Counted from the first letter of the stretch, positions 37,101-46,132 are shown. The stretch: DNA of 64,000 bases from Pseudomonas cichorii (GCF_015471405.1 NZ_BLVZ01000001.1:372001-436000), one strand, 5' to 3'. Program-made: numbers and translations. Notes: generated by a model not told the origin, from the sequence alone.

Positions 37101-37338
37101 TGTTGTTGACCGAGGCGCTGAGGATACGCTGGAACGGCGAGGTAATGCGGCCTGCCATTTCATCTGGCGGCAGACCTGTGTACTGCCAGGCCGTGGCAAT
37201 CACCGGGATACGGATCTCAGGGAAGATATCGGTCGGCGTGCGCAGCATCGTCAGAATACCGCCGATCATAATCAACAACGCCATAACGACGAAGGTATAA
37301 GGCCGCCGCAGGGCGACGAGGACAACATTCATCAACAT
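34141..37338 (-). CDS. RND efflux transporter (AcrB/MdtB-type family)
   Basis: The 1065-residue protein has the RND layout of twelve membrane helices with two large periplasmic loops. The fourth helix carries the Asp-Asp pair needed for proton translocation (LAIGILVDDATVTIENVN, about 405). The start MLMNVVLVALRRPYTFVVMA fits the family; an ATG two codons later is equally possible. It exports an unknown substrate using the proton gradient. The next gene, encoding the adaptor, starts one base after its stop. Confidence 0.93.
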   Translation of the reverse strand: MLMNVVLVALRRPYTFVVMALLIMIGGILTMLRTPTDIFPEIRIPVIATAWQYTGLPPDEMAGRITSPFQRILSASVNNIERIEASTYPGVGIVKIFFQPGVDVATANAQITAASQVALRQMPAGIQPPVILNYNAATVPIVQLALSGEGMSEQNLFDLGMNTVRTPLITVPGAVIPLPYGGVQRQVQIDLKPEALQARGLSSQDVSAALAAHNVLTPIGTQKIDDREYTLQLNSAPSAIDEIGGLPIKVVDGATIYLHDVADVRDGNAPQTNIVHVDGNRSVLMTVLKSGSASTLAIVDGIRDMLDNMRGALPEALRVVPINDQSVFVRAAIRGVALEGVIAAAMTSLMILLFLGSWRSTIIIAVSIPLSILGSIMALAALGQTMNLMTLGGLALAIGILVDDATVTIENVNWHLEQGKDVESAIIDGARQIVTPAFVSLLCICIAFVPMFFLEGVSRFLFVPMALSVIFAMVCSFILSRTLVPTMAKYLLKPHSPHTQVSGNEDAAPRNPLVRFQQGFEVRFERFRDGYRSLLQRALASRKRFLIGFVAVTGMSFSLVPFLGANFFPSVDSGQVLMHVRLPVGTRVEETASRFAEIERAIRRVIPSEQIETLVDNIGLPPSNINLTYNNTGVMGSQDGDFQIALRDGSRPTAEYIKELRKVLPEQFPDATFSFPPADIVSQILNFGAPAPIDIQIRGSNLDANFGYAQNLLKSIRSIPGVVDARIQQSNQAPKFDVTLDRTQAQLLGLTTRDVTNSLVTNLAGSSQVAPNFWLNPANGVSYPIVIQTPQRELDSLAALSNLPVGNGTVSSDTTLGGVARFTRGSANALVSQYNIQPMVQIHAATQGRDLAAVAADIRKVMAQTAGDVPRGTTVHLMGQVETMERAFSGLFFGLLGAIVLIYLLIVVNFQSWLDPAVIVSALSAALAGIVWMLFATDTTLSVPALTGAIMCMGVATANSVLVTSFARERLAELGDASAAALEAGFVRFRPVLMTALAMIIGMLPMALGVGEGAEQNAPLGRAVIGGLLFATVATLMFVPVLFSLVHGRPSRRPESTPQPALGVS

Positions 37339-37653
37339 TGTGCGACTCCAATACGCTGGATCATCCTGGAACTCCGTGTGAAACAGATATTGAGATCACC
37401 GGCACAGCCTAGCCGCGGCAAAACTTCGGCTATTCAAGACCTTGCGATGACAGGTTTGATCGGAGAGATATCGCTAGCTTGCGGGGCCGCCATTGCAGCG
37501 ACCCAAATTACAGATAATGATCGTTCACGATTAGATGGCGTAATCCGCATAGTGCCATGAGGACAGCTCATCAATAACATTCCGATATAGACAACGGATG
37601 AGGGCACCAGCCTGAAACGGGTACTGCCGGTCAAGCAGGAACAGGTTTTTCAA
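37339..37653. other. Intergenic region between RND and MFS genes
   Basis: The 315 bases hold the promoter region of the RND operon on the minus strand and the 3' end of the MFS region. I see no gene, repeat or clear operator in it. Confidence 0.4.
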
Positions 37654-38835
37654 TCACGCGCACGACCTGGCTGCCATGGATCGACTTACCAGCGGCCGCA
37701 CCATGCTAATCAACCCTAAAAACGCCAGCCCCGCTCCGACCCACAACGGTCCACGCAGGCCATACCCGGCATTGATCGCCTCTCCGCCCGCCCAGCTACC
37801 CAAAGCGAGGCCCGCGGTGATGACTGATGTGTGAAGCGTATTAACCAGTGCGCCCGGTTCGGCGGCTTTCATCACTCGTGCTGCCATGGCCGGGTTCAGT
37901 GCGACACCTGTTAAACCGATAGTGATGAAGCACACCACATTCAACCACTGATGCTCACCAGCCAGAGCGAAGCCGCTTAATGCCAGGACCAACAGAGCAA
38001 GCCCCCAGCCCAATGCCGGGAAGGTATGGCGGTCGGCGATGCGGCCGACGACCATGTTGCCTGCCAGGTTGGCCACGCCATAAAGCGCCAGCAGAGGCGC
38101 TATGTAGCTGGGAAGTACACCGACTTCCTTGATCAGAATCGGCGTGATGTAACTGAACGCCGCGAAGGTCGACCCAATGATCAGGCCGCTGGTGAGGTAA
38201 GCGCCCCAAAGGCTGAGATTATTGAGATCGCTCAATTGCTGGTGTAACGCTGGTTGTTTGTCTGTACCGCCATGAGGCAGCCTGGTGGCGACCAGGAATG
38301 TGCACACCAACGATAACGCCACAATCAGCCATGAACTCACACGCCATCCAAAAGCATGCTCAATCACATTGGTCATCGGCACGCCCGCTACAGGCGAAAG
38401 CATGAGCCCGGCCAGAACAACTGAGACCGCCCGCCCCCTGGCCTCAGGCTGCACAAGCCCGGCGCAGATTGTCATACATAACCCGATGCATGCGGCGCTG
38501 GCCACGCCCATGATGACTCTGGCCACCAACAAGGTCTCGTAGCTTTGCGCAGCTGATGCCAGTGCTCCGGCAGCAACGTACAGGGTCAGCAGCCCGATGA
38601 GCGCATGCTTGTTGCCGATGTTGCGGGAAATCAGAAGCACCATGACCGGTGGCCCGCCCAGCGCCATGCCCAGTGCATAAAAGGCGATCAGGTTACCGAC
38701 TTGGGCAAGGCTCACCGAGAATGAGTCTGCCAGCGCCGGCATCATCCCGGCCACCATGAACTCTGCGGTGACAAGTGTGAAGATCGTCAAACCCAGCAGG
38801 TAGACGGTAGGCGGCAGTTTAGAGCGGTTGGTCAT
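37654..38835 (-). CDS. MFS drug/sugar efflux transporter (DHA1, AraJ-like)
   Basis: I use ATG 38835 (MTNRSKLPPTVYLLG); a TTG seven codons upstream is weaker. The 393-residue protein has about twelve membrane helices. Family features are TAEFMVAGMMPALADSFSVS in helix 1, the RNIGNKHALIG loop, ARVIMGVASAACIG in helix 4 and LAGLMLSPVAGVPMTN in helix 5, the motif-C-like antiporter segment. It should export a small molecule by proton antiport. A TetR-type palindrome lies about 45 bases upstream, so it is probably repressed until a ligand appears. Confidence 0.88.
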   Translation of the reverse strand: MTNRSKLPPTVYLLGLTIFTLVTAEFMVAGMMPALADSFSVSLAQVGNLIAFYALGMALGGPPVMVLLISRNIGNKHALIGLLTLYVAAGALASAAQSYETLLVARVIMGVASAACIGLCMTICAGLVQPEARGRAVSVVLAGLMLSPVAGVPMTNVIEHAFGWRVSSWLIVALSLVCTFLVATRLPHGGTDKQPALHQQLSDLNNLSLWGAYLTSGLIIGSTFAAFSYITPILIKEVGVLPSYIAPLLALYGVANLAGNMVVGRIADRHTFPALGWGLALLVLALSGFALAGEHQWLNVVCFITIGLTGVALNPAMAARVMKAAEPGALVNTLHTSVITAGLALGSWAGGEAINAGYGLRGPLWVGAGLAFLGLISMVRPLVSRSMAARSCA

Positions 38836-38878
38836 GGCAATCTCAAAGCAAGACAAAGCGCGCTACCCTAAGCAGATA

Positions 38879-38892
38879 TGACCGTTCGGTCA
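38879..38892. promoter_or_regulatory. TetR-type operator upstream of the MFS exporter
   Basis: TGACCGTTCGGTCA is a perfect 6-base inverted repeat with 2-base spacer inside an AT-rich context. It is the classic look of a TetR-family operator and sits in the promoter region of the minus-strand exporter. No TetR gene is in the window. Confidence 0.6.
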
Positions 38893-38926
38893 AATATCCG
38901 GGCTCGGTTATCGATGCGACGGGGCT

Positions 38927-39631
38927 TTAAACAATCCCCGACAACCCTTCCCTGTCCAGCCGCCGCTCAATGCTTCCGCCCTTGATCAGCACGGCCCTGT
39001 CACACAGATGTGCAACCGTATTCATGTCATGACTGACCAGAACCATGGTCATCCCGGTATCGCGCCGTAACCCTTGAAGCAGATTGAGGATTTCCGCCTG
39101 GACGGTCATGTCCAGCGCCGAGGTGGGTTCATCGAGCAACAGCAACCTTGGCTGCAGTTGCAAGGCACGCACAATCGCGATTCGTTGGCGTTGCCCACCG
39201 GATAGCTGATGCGGATAACGGTCCAGCACCTCGGCCGGTAACCCGACCTGCTCCAATGACGCCACCAGACTGGCTTCATCAAAAGGCAATCCGTTGATTT
39301 GCCGTGGTTCGCGCAGGCTACGACGAATTCGATGCAAGGGGTGCAATGAGGCGTACGGGTCCTGGAACACCATCTGGACATCACGGCGCAGTTTGCCCGT
39401 AAAAGCTCGCTGCGCCACAAGGGACTGGCCGAACAATTGAACTTCGCCTTGCCAGTCACGCTGCAATCCCGCAAGGACCCGCAACAGGGTCGACTTGCCA
39501 GAGCCGGAGCCACCGATCAAACCGTAACATTCACCAGGCTCGATATGTATCTGCTCGACTTCCAGCGCCTTGAAGTGGCTCAACCCCCGCTTGAAACTCA
39601 CCGCCAACGAACTGATATCCACTGCGCTCAT
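38927..39631 (-). CDS. Peptide/nickel-class ABC importer ATP-binding protein (OppF/DppF type)
   Basis: The 234-residue ATPase has Walker A GGSGSGKSTLL (about 38-48), Q-loop VFQDPYASLHP, signature LSGGQRQRIAI (about 143) and Walker B LLLLDEPTSALD with H-loop VSHDM. It is shorter than typical OppF (over 300 aa) and lacks the C-terminal oligopeptide-transporter extension. It overlaps the first ATPase gene by four bases and closes the five-gene operon. With its partner it powers uptake of a peptide-like or metal-chelate substrate. Confidence 0.9.
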   Translation of the reverse strand: MSAVDISSLAVSFKRGLSHFKALEVEQIHIEPGECYGLIGGSGSGKSTLLRVLAGLQRDWQGEVQLFGQSLVAQRAFTGKLRRDVQMVFQDPYASLHPLHRIRRSLREPRQINGLPFDEASLVASLEQVGLPAEVLDRYPHQLSGGQRQRIAIVRALQLQPRLLLLDEPTSALDMTVQAEILNLLQGLRRDTGMTMVLVSHDMNTVAHLCDRAVLIKGGSIERRLDREGLSGIV

Positions 39632-40476
39632 TGACGCTCCTCAAGCAGGCTTCTGTCCAGAGTGGGCAATGGTTGCCCGTAGCTCTGCGCCGAAGGCTGG
39701 CAGTTCCACAAGGTTTTTGTATAAGGATGGCTGGCAGTCGCCAACTCTGATGCCCGGCACCGGTCCACGATGTTGCCGCGATACATGACCAGCACGCGAT
39801 CGCAATATTTGGCAACCAGAGGCAGATCGTGGCTGATCAACAGCAGGCCCATGCCCCGCTCCTCCACCAGGCCCATGATCAAATCGAGCATCTGGTCGCG
39901 CAGGCTACTGTCGAGTGCTGACGTCGGTTCATCAGCAATCAACACACGAGGATCATTGATCAGCATCGCTGCCAGCATGACCCTCTGGCCCATGCCTCCG
40001 GACAGTTCATGAGGATAAAGGTCATAAAGCGCGGCAGGATTTGGCAAGCCCACCGCGTCGAGCATTTCCAGCACTTTCTCACGGCGCTCGCGGCGTCCGA
40101 GCCGAGTGTGCAATACCAGTACTTCCTCCACTTGGGTACCGACTTTAAGTACCGGGTTCAGGGAATATTTGGGGTCTTGCAACACCAGTGAAAGCCGCGT
40201 GCCGCGCAGGGTCTGCCACTGTTTTTCGCTCAAGCCCAGCAAATCATTGCCTCCCAGGCGCAGATGCCCGGCAGACACCAGTCCTGGACGAGGAACCAGC
40301 CCAAGAAGCGCACGGGCGGTCAGTGACTTACCCGAGCCAGACTCACCCACCAAGGCAACCTTTTCAGTCCCCACCGTGAAATCGATCCCTTTGACGACAT
40401 CAATCCGCTGGGCATCAGGCCCGGGAAAACCGACACGCAGGCCTCGTACATCCAGAAGGGTTTCATCACGTACCAT
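39628..40476 (-). CDS. Peptide/nickel-class ABC importer ATP-binding protein (OppD/DppD type)
   Basis: I start at ATG 40476 (MVRDETLLDVRGLRVGF), which overlaps the permease gene by 11 bases; the frame upstream adds non-family residues. The 282-residue protein has Walker A GESGSGKSLTARALLG, Q-loop VLQDPKYSLNP, signature ELSGGMGQRVMLA and Walker B VLIADEPTSALD. The C-terminal segment (YTKTLWNCQPS) is the start of the oligopeptide-transporter tail. It works as a heterodimer with the next ATPase. Confidence 0.9.
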   Translation of the reverse strand: MVRDETLLDVRGLRVGFPGPDAQRIDVVKGIDFTVGTEKVALVGESGSGKSLTARALLGLVPRPGLVSAGHLRLGGNDLLGLSEKQWQTLRGTRLSLVLQDPKYSLNPVLKVGTQVEEVLVLHTRLGRRERREKVLEMLDAVGLPNPAALYDLYPHELSGGMGQRVMLAAMLINDPRVLIADEPTSALDSSLRDQMLDLIMGLVEERGMGLLLISHDLPLVAKYCDRVLVMYRGNIVDRCRASELATASHPYTKTLWNCQPSAQSYGQPLPTLDRSLLEERQ

Positions 40477-41320
40477 GACGGGGATCCAGAACATCGCGCA
40501 GGCCATCGCCCAGCAGGTTGAAGGACAGGCTCGTCAGTAGAATGGCGATACCCGGTGCAGCCGCAACCCACCACTGATCAAAAATGACACGGCTTCCATC
40601 GGCAACCATCGAGCCCCACTCGGCAGTCGGTGGCTCGACACCCAGCCCGAGAAAACCGAGCCCGGCAGCCGCCAGAATGATGCCGCCCAGATTCAATGCC
40701 ACCCGCACAATCACCGAAGGCAGGCACAGCGGCAATACATGCCCGAGCAACAAGCGCGCACCCTTGATCCCTTGCAGATGAGCCGCAGCCAGATAGTCAC
40801 TGTCGCGCAGGACACTGGTCTCGGCCCGTGCCTGACGGGCATAAGCTGGCCATGCAGTGAGCGACAAAGCCAGCGCGCCATTGAGTAACCCAGGCCCGAG
40901 AATGGCGACGAAAGCCAAAGCCAGAACCAGTTGCGGAAAAGCCATGACCACATCGGTCATGCGCATCAGGATTCGCTCTGGCCAGCCGCCGTAGAACCCG
41001 GCTGTAACACCCACCAGTACACCGATGGGCAAGGTCAACAACAAGACCAGTGACACCAGCAATAAGGTGGGACGAGTGCCGTAAAGCAACCGCGTAAACA
41101 GATCCCGGCCAAAGCCGTCGGTGCCTAGCCAATGACTGGCTGACGGTGGTAACAATCGCTGTTCGATATCTTGGTGGTTTGGATCAAAGCCGCTTAACAA
41201 GGGTGCGAACAGCGCAACCAACAGCAGCAATACAATCAACGATCCGCCAAGGGTCAAGGCTGGCGAACGACGCCACCAGCGTCGCCCCGACACGCTATCG
41301 AAGGCTACAGAAAGACTCAT
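40466..41320 (-). CDS. ABC importer permease (OppC/DppC type)
   Basis: The start is ATG 41320 (MSLSVAFDSVSGRRWWRR), giving an ATGA overlap with the first permease gene. The 284-residue protein has about six membrane helices, the N-terminal cytoplasmic segment typical of DppC, and the ATPase-contacting EAA-like loop (SDYLAAAHLQGIKGARLLLG, then HVLPLCLP). The ending FNLLGDGLRDVLDPR is a strong family hallmark. Confidence 0.92.
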   Translation of the reverse strand: MSLSVAFDSVSGRRWWRRSPALTLGGSLIVLLLLVALFAPLLSGFDPNHQDIEQRLLPPSASHWLGTDGFGRDLFTRLLYGTRPTLLLVSLVLLLTLPIGVLVGVTAGFYGGWPERILMRMTDVVMAFPQLVLALAFVAILGPGLLNGALALSLTAWPAYARQARAETSVLRDSDYLAAAHLQGIKGARLLLGHVLPLCLPSVIVRVALNLGGIILAAAGLGFLGLGVEPPTAEWGSMVADGSRVIFDQWWVAAAPGIAILLTSLSFNLLGDGLRDVLDPRHGT

Positions 41321-42351
41321 AGCAACTCCCTCGTCCGTGGGTCGATCATGCCTGCCAACACATCGGCGATACCGTTGACGATCACGAAACAAAGGCCGAT
41401 CACCAAGGTGCTACCCAGAATCGCCGGCACATCGCCTGCGAACAATGCAGTCGTCAGATAGCGGCCGATGCCCGGCCAGGCAAAGACGGTTTCAGTAAGA
41501 ATGGAGCCCTCGAGCAGACCGGCATAAGCCAGGGCAACCACAATCACCAACGTACCTGCGACATTGGGTAGAACGTGACGAAACAACACTCGACCACGCC
41601 CTGCACCTTTGGCCAGAGCGGTTATCACGTATTCCTTGCCCATCTCACCCAGTAACGCAGAGCGTGTCAGCCGACAAATCCCCGCCATGGCATAAAAACC
41701 CAAGACCGTCACCGGCAGTACCAAGTGTGAGAAAGCATTACGCAAAGCCCCCTCCTCGCCGGATCGCCAGGTGTCCCACAGCATCCAGCCACTGGGCAGT
41801 TCAATGGTGTAAAGAAACGAGTCGTCCAGGCGGCCAGGCCCTCCCGCCCACTGCAATTTTGCATAGAACAACAGCAGCATCAGCAGCCCGAGCCAGAATA
41901 CCGGCACCGAGTAGCCGATCAGCGAGAACAGCCTCACCAGAGTGTCGATCCAGCCGCCCGGCCGCCAGACAGCCAGCAGGCCCAGTGACAGACCAAGGGA
42001 CGCCCCCAGCACAATCGACAGGGTTGCCAACTCCAGAGTCGCGGGCAAGGCACGCTTCAAATCCTCCAGCACCGGTTTGCTGGAGGTATTGGAAACGCCC
42101 AGATCGCCCTGAGCCAGTTGCTGGAGGTAATTACCGAAACGTACCGGCCAGGGTTGATCCAGTCCCAAGTCAGTGCGTACCTGAGCCAGCGATGCCTCGC
42201 TAGCACGATCCCCGGCAATCCGTAGCGCTGGATCGACCGGGGACAACGTGGTCAGCAGAAAAGTAAAGAAAAGCAGGCCGAGCAGCGTGACCAGCAAGGT
42301 TAACAATCCCGTTCCTGCCACTCGAAACCTTCGCGAGGCCCCTACCCTCAC
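41317..42351 (-). CDS. ABC importer permease (OppB/DppB type)
   Basis: The 344-residue protein has about six helices and DppB/NikB hallmarks: LGLDQPWPVRFGNYLQQLAQ, then GDLGVSN in the periplasmic loop, PATLELATLSIVLGASLGL, and EYVITALAKGAGRGRVLFRH in the coupling loop. It ends with ADVLAGMIDPRTREL. It overlaps both neighbouring genes by four bases, so translation is coupled across the operon. Confidence 0.92.
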   Translation of the reverse strand: MRVGASRRFRVAGTGLLTLLVTLLGLLFFTFLLTTLSPVDPALRIAGDRASEASLAQVRTDLGLDQPWPVRFGNYLQQLAQGDLGVSNTSSKPVLEDLKRALPATLELATLSIVLGASLGLSLGLLAVWRPGGWIDTLVRLFSLIGYSVPVFWLGLLMLLLFYAKLQWAGGPGRLDDSFLYTIELPSGWMLWDTWRSGEEGALRNAFSHLVLPVTVLGFYAMAGICRLTRSALLGEMGKEYVITALAKGAGRGRVLFRHVLPNVAGTLVIVVALAYAGLLEGSILTETVFAWPGIGRYLTTALFAGDVPAILGSTLVIGLCFVIVNGIADVLAGMIDPRTRELL

Positions 42352-43925
42352 TTGGCTTTGCTCACCTGATCGAAGTACGGCAGAGAAACCGTGATGTTCT
42401 GCAGAACACCCTCGACGCCTTCATGGACTGCAACCTGATTACGACCTTGCAGCGCCACTACATAGGGCGAACTTTCCTGCACGGTCTTTTGCAGATGGCC
42501 GTACAAGGCGGTGCGTTTCTGTGGGTCGCGCTCAGCCGCTGCGGCACGAGTCTCCTGGCTTAGCTGGGGAATATTCCACTGGGTACGCCATGCCAGCGTT
42601 TTTGGCCCATTCTCCACGTTGTAGGTGAAGGTACTGGCGTTGGAGTTCGGGTCAAGGTAGTCCATGCCCCAATAGGTAAAGATCAACTGGAAATCACGGC
42701 TCCGCATTTTTGCCCACAGCTCGCTCTCGACCAGAGGACGAACAGCAATGTCGATGCCTGCTTTCGCGAAACTGGATTGCAGCGCCTGGGCAATGTCGGT
42801 GTAAGGCGGCTGATTGAAGACATTCAATTCAACCTTGGTGCCTTCAGCGATGCCGGCATTTTTCAGGATGCTTTTGGCTTTCTCCACGTCCAGCTTGAAT
42901 GGCTGATCACTCAATGAACCCGCCACGCCTGCCGGCAGGAACGACTGGTGAACGCTGTACTGCCCTTTCAGCAGGTTATTGGAAATGCTCTGGTAGTCCA
43001 CGAGCCAGCGGGCGACTTCCCAGAAAGCGGGATTCTTCAGGGCGGGAACCTGAGTATTACCGCTGTTGATGCCCAGGTAGTAGATCATCGATGAAGGGAA
43101 GCGCTGGACTGTCACCCCCTTCTGCTTTTCCAGAGCGCTGAACTGGTCGGCTCCCAGATCAAACGCAAGGTCGGCATCACCTTGTACCACCAGCAGACGA
43201 CGGGTCGCCGGGTCCGTGACATTCTTGATCACGACTGTCTTTAACTTGGGCGCTACGGCTGCATGGGGGTTGGCCTGCAAAACCACTGCTTCATGGGGCG
43301 TATAGGAACGCAACGCATAAGCGCCAGTACCCGCCGAGTGGTTTTTCAGCCAGCCATTACCCAGATCGGCGCCCTTCGCATGCTTCTCGACTTCTGTCGC
43401 ATCGACAATGAAACCAACGGGGGTCGCCGACAGGATACTCAAGGCAAACGCGCTGCCTACACCTGCTGGCCAGGCAATTTTTACGTGATCGTCATCAACC
43501 TTGGTGAGGAAGCCGTCAATATTTTCCGCATTCCAGCCCAGCTCACCCAGGATGAATGAGGGTGTCTTGTTCAGTTTGACGACGCGCTTGAAAGAGTAAA
43601 TGACGTCCTCTGGACGTACCACGTTACCCGAAGAGAAAGTCGCTCCGGGGCGCAGTTTGAAAACCAGGCTCTTGTCGTCACTCGCGGCGGTCCAGCTTGC
43701 CGCCAACGCCGGGACCAGTACGGACGGGTTCTGGCGATCAGGCTCAAGCAGACGTTGATACAGGTTAGTCAGGGTATTTGTAGCGGTGATTTCAAAACTT
43801 TCAGCGGGATCAAGGCTGACGATATCGTCAATTGAACGAGCCACAATCAACGTATCCGCAGGCGTCTTCGCCCACGCCGAACCACTGATTGCAATAGCCA
43901 TTGCCAAAGCCGTAAGACGCCGCAT
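42348..43925 (-). CDS. Periplasmic substrate-binding protein of the ABC importer (SBP family 5)
   Basis: The 525-residue protein starts with a signal peptide (MRRLTALAMAIAISGSAWA, then KTPADTL) and shows the family-5 pattern: DDIVSLDPAESFEITAT, YQRLLEPD, and the FKLRPGATFSSGNVVRPEDV segment around residue 90. Family members bind dipeptides, oligopeptides, nickel chelates or opines; the sequence alone does not say which. It is the first gene of the operon, which reads SBP-permease-permease-ATPase-ATPase. The 231 bases upstream hold the operon promoter region. Confidence 0.92.
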   Translation of the reverse strand: MRRLTALAMAIAISGSAWAKTPADTLIVARSIDDIVSLDPAESFEITATNTLTNLYQRLLEPDRQNPSVLVPALAASWTAASDDKSLVFKLRPGATFSSGNVVRPEDVIYSFKRVVKLNKTPSFILGELGWNAENIDGFLTKVDDDHVKIAWPAGVGSAFALSILSATPVGFIVDATEVEKHAKGADLGNGWLKNHSAGTGAYALRSYTPHEAVVLQANPHAAVAPKLKTVVIKNVTDPATRRLLVVQGDADLAFDLGADQFSALEKQKGVTVQRFPSSMIYYLGINSGNTQVPALKNPAFWEVARWLVDYQSISNNLLKGQYSVHQSFLPAGVAGSLSDQPFKLDVEKAKSILKNAGIAEGTKVELNVFNQPPYTDIAQALQSSFAKAGIDIAVRPLVESELWAKMRSRDFQLIFTYWGMDYLDPNSNASTFTYNVENGPKTLAWRTQWNIPQLSQETRAAAAERDPQKRTALYGHLQKTVQESSPYVVALQGRNQVAVHEGVEGVLQNITVSLPYFDQVSKAK

Positions 43926-44156
43926 TCCTGATCCCTCATTCCAAAAACATCGTTCATGTGAATCGACGATATATTGCCTTTAGGAATAAGAAAAATAGTT
44001 TTTAGTCATTAACTTATGACTTTTCAGGTTGACGCTGAGACTGGATTCGATCGAGAACCCGGCCATGGCCTTGATCATGAAGGGACTCACACTTGCCACA
44101 TCTCATCCCTTTGTTCAGGATGACGACCGTTTTCAAAGTCCGAAAAGGCTCTCTTC

Positions 44157-44792
44157 ATGAATCTATTGCGCAAATGGCGCGAGCACCGGGAGCGCAAGGC
44201 CCTGCGCAATTTGTCCAGGCTCGAACGTGTTACACAGAAATTGCGTAATCGCTATCCGCAATTCAGCTTTGGGCTGGGCACTTATGGCGATCTGCGAGTC
44301 CACGACTGGAGCGAAGGTACAACCTTGCGCGTGGGCGCCTACACCTCCATTGCAATGAATGTCGAGGTTTACCTGGGTGGTCATCATCGCAGCGACTGGC
44401 TCAGCTGTTATCCGTTCCCGGCGATGATCGAGGAAGTCGCTCACATAGAGGATTTTGGCGGCAGCAACGGTGATGTGGTGATCGGCAATGATTGCTGGAT
44501 CTGCTCGCACACCAAGATTTTGTCAGGTGTGACCATCGGCGATGGTGCTGTTGTAGCGGCTGGCTCACTGGTTACCCGAGACGTTGCGCCATATTCGATT
44601 GTCGGTGGCAATCCGGCAAAGCATATTCGCTGGCGTTTTGACGAGGGCATGCGGCGCTTGCTTACAGAGTCCGCCTGGTGGAACTGGCCCGAGTCCGAGG
44701 TCAGGTCTGTGGCACACCTGCTTTGCTCGACGGATCCTGCGCCCTTTGCAGAGTACCTGACACAGCGCGTCAGCCCCCCACAAAAAATCTGA
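44157..44792 (+). CDS. CatB-related O-acetyltransferase (hexapeptide repeat)
   Basis: The 211-residue protein has left-handed beta-helix hexapeptide repeats (VVIGNDCWICSHTKILSGVT and IGDGAVVAAGSLVTRDV) and the family ending YSIVGGNPAKHIRWRF. The catalytic-type His occurs in EVYLGGHHRSDWLS (about 80). Such enzymes move an acetyl group from acetyl-CoA to a hydroxyl of an antibiotic, sugar or polysaccharide. It stands alone, with AAAAGG before the start and a hairpin terminator after the stop. Substrate unknown. Confidence 0.9.
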   Translation: MNLLRKWREHRERKALRNLSRLERVTQKLRNRYPQFSFGLGTYGDLRVHDWSEGTTLRVGAYTSIAMNVEVYLGGHHRSDWLSCYPFPAMIEEVAHIEDFGGSNGDVVIGNDCWICSHTKILSGVTIGDGAVVAAGSLVTRDVAPYSIVGGNPAKHIRWRFDEGMRRLLTESAWWNWPESEVRSVAHLLCSTDPAPFAEYLTQRVSPPQKI

Positions 44793-44799
44793 ATATCGA

Positions 44800-44828
44800 C
44801 GCGCCGGGCAGTACCTATGCCCGGCGCG
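44800..44828. terminator. Terminator between convergent genes
   Basis: CGCGCCGGGCA and TGCCCGGCGCG form a perfect 11-base GC-rich stem around a 7-base loop. Reading the minus strand, a T6 run follows at 44787-44782, so it should stop the dehydrogenase transcript; it may also serve the acetyltransferase. Confidence 0.8.
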
Positions 44829-44839
44829 CCATTCCTGGA

Positions 44840-46132
44840 TTACCTGTTACGAGTCACCCTCCAAACCGTATTCGCAAGGTCGTCCGCGATGATCAGTGCG
44901 CCACGTGGGTCGACAGTGACACCCACAGGCCTGCCACGGGTTTTCCCGTCGGTACCACGGAAGCCCGTAGCGAAATCAAGCGGCTCACCTGCAGGACGGC
45001 CGTTACTGAACGGTACGAAGATCACTTTGTAACCCACCGGATTATCCCGGTTCCAACTGCCATGCTCGCCGACAAATACCCCGTCTGCATATTTGTCGCC
45101 CATGGCCGGTATCGAGAAATCGACGCCGAGTGCGGCGACGTGTGACCCCAGGCTGTAATCCGGCTTGATCGCAGCGGCAACCTTTTCAGGGTTCTGCGGC
45201 TGTGCACGTGAGTCCACGTTCTGACCCCAATAGCTGTAGGGCCAGCCATAAAACCCGCCTTCGCGCACTGAGGTCAGGTAGTCCGGTACCAGATCGGGTC
45301 CCAGCTCGTCGCGCTCATTGACCACCGTCCACAACTGACCGGTCCCGGGCTGAATCGTCAATGCCGTCGGGTTGCGCAAGCCGGTTGCATACGGTTTGTG
45401 GGCTCCCGTCTGGGCGTCGATCTGCCACACCATGGCACGGTCAACCTCCGCTTCCATCCCGCGCTCGGTAACATTGCTGTTTGAACCGATGCCGACATAC
45501 AGGAAGCGGCCATCGGGGCTGATGGTCAACGCCTTGGTCCAGTGGTGGTTGATCTCGGAAGGCAGGTCGGTGACCTTGGTGGGCGAGCCGCTGGCCTTGG
45601 TCTGGCCTTCTGCATAATCGAAACGCACCAGCGCATCCTGGTTTGCTACATACAGCTTGCCATCGGCAAAGGCCAGGCCGTACGGCGCGTTGAGGTTTTC
45701 GGCGAATACCGTTTTCAATTCATAGGTGCCATCGCCGTCGGCATCGCGCAGCAATGTCAGACGGTTGCCGCCTTTGACTTTGGTATTGCCCTCGGCCTTG
45801 ATGACACTTGCAATCACGTCCTTGGGCTTGAGCTTCGCAGCTCCACCACCACGCCCTTCTGCGACGAGGATGTCACCATTGGGCAGGACCAGGGTCTGGC
45901 GCGGGATTCTCAGATCAGTCGCGATCGCCGTGATGCTGTAACCCTGAGGCACCGTTGGCTTTTGATCACCCCACGCCACCGGCTCGGCAATTTTCATGCT
46001 GGGCAACAGGCCGCGCTGCGGTTCCGGCAGCTTGGGATCGGGGCCGAGCGACTGGGTACTGTCCGCTTCGCCACCACATGCGCTCAACAGTAACGCGACG
46101 CTCAAGACAGACAATGCGTTCAGGTGTCTCAT
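44840..46132 (-). CDS. PQQ-type sugar (sorbosone) dehydrogenase lipoprotein
   Basis: I start at ATG 46132 (MRHLNALSVLSVALLLSACGG), which supplies a lipoprotein signal with lipobox LSAC; the much longer upstream frame lies inside the DUF2231 gene. The 430-residue protein has the beta-propeller pattern of L-sorbosone/glucose dehydrogenases (NGDILVAEGRGG, LNAPYGLAFADGKLYVAN, HHWTKALTISPDGRFLYVGI, GLRNPTALTIQP, VFVGEHGSWNRDNPVGYKV). It should oxidise a sugar or aldehyde in the periplasm with PQQ. It overlaps the membrane-protein gene by four bases. Confidence 0.9.
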   Translation of the reverse strand: MRHLNALSVLSVALLLSACGGEADSTQSLGPDPKLPEPQRGLLPSMKIAEPVAWGDQKPTVPQGYSITAIATDLRIPRQTLVLPNGDILVAEGRGGGAAKLKPKDVIASVIKAEGNTKVKGGNRLTLLRDADGDGTYELKTVFAENLNAPYGLAFADGKLYVANQDALVRFDYAEGQTKASGSPTKVTDLPSEINHHWTKALTISPDGRFLYVGIGSNSNVTERGMEAEVDRAMVWQIDAQTGAHKPYATGLRNPTALTIQPGTGQLWTVVNERDELGPDLVPDYLTSVREGGFYGWPYSYWGQNVDSRAQPQNPEKVAAAIKPDYSLGSHVAALGVDFSIPAMGDKYADGVFVGEHGSWNRDNPVGYKVIFVPFSNGRPAGEPLDFATGFRGTDGKTRGRPVGVTVDPRGALIIADDLANTVWRVTRNR

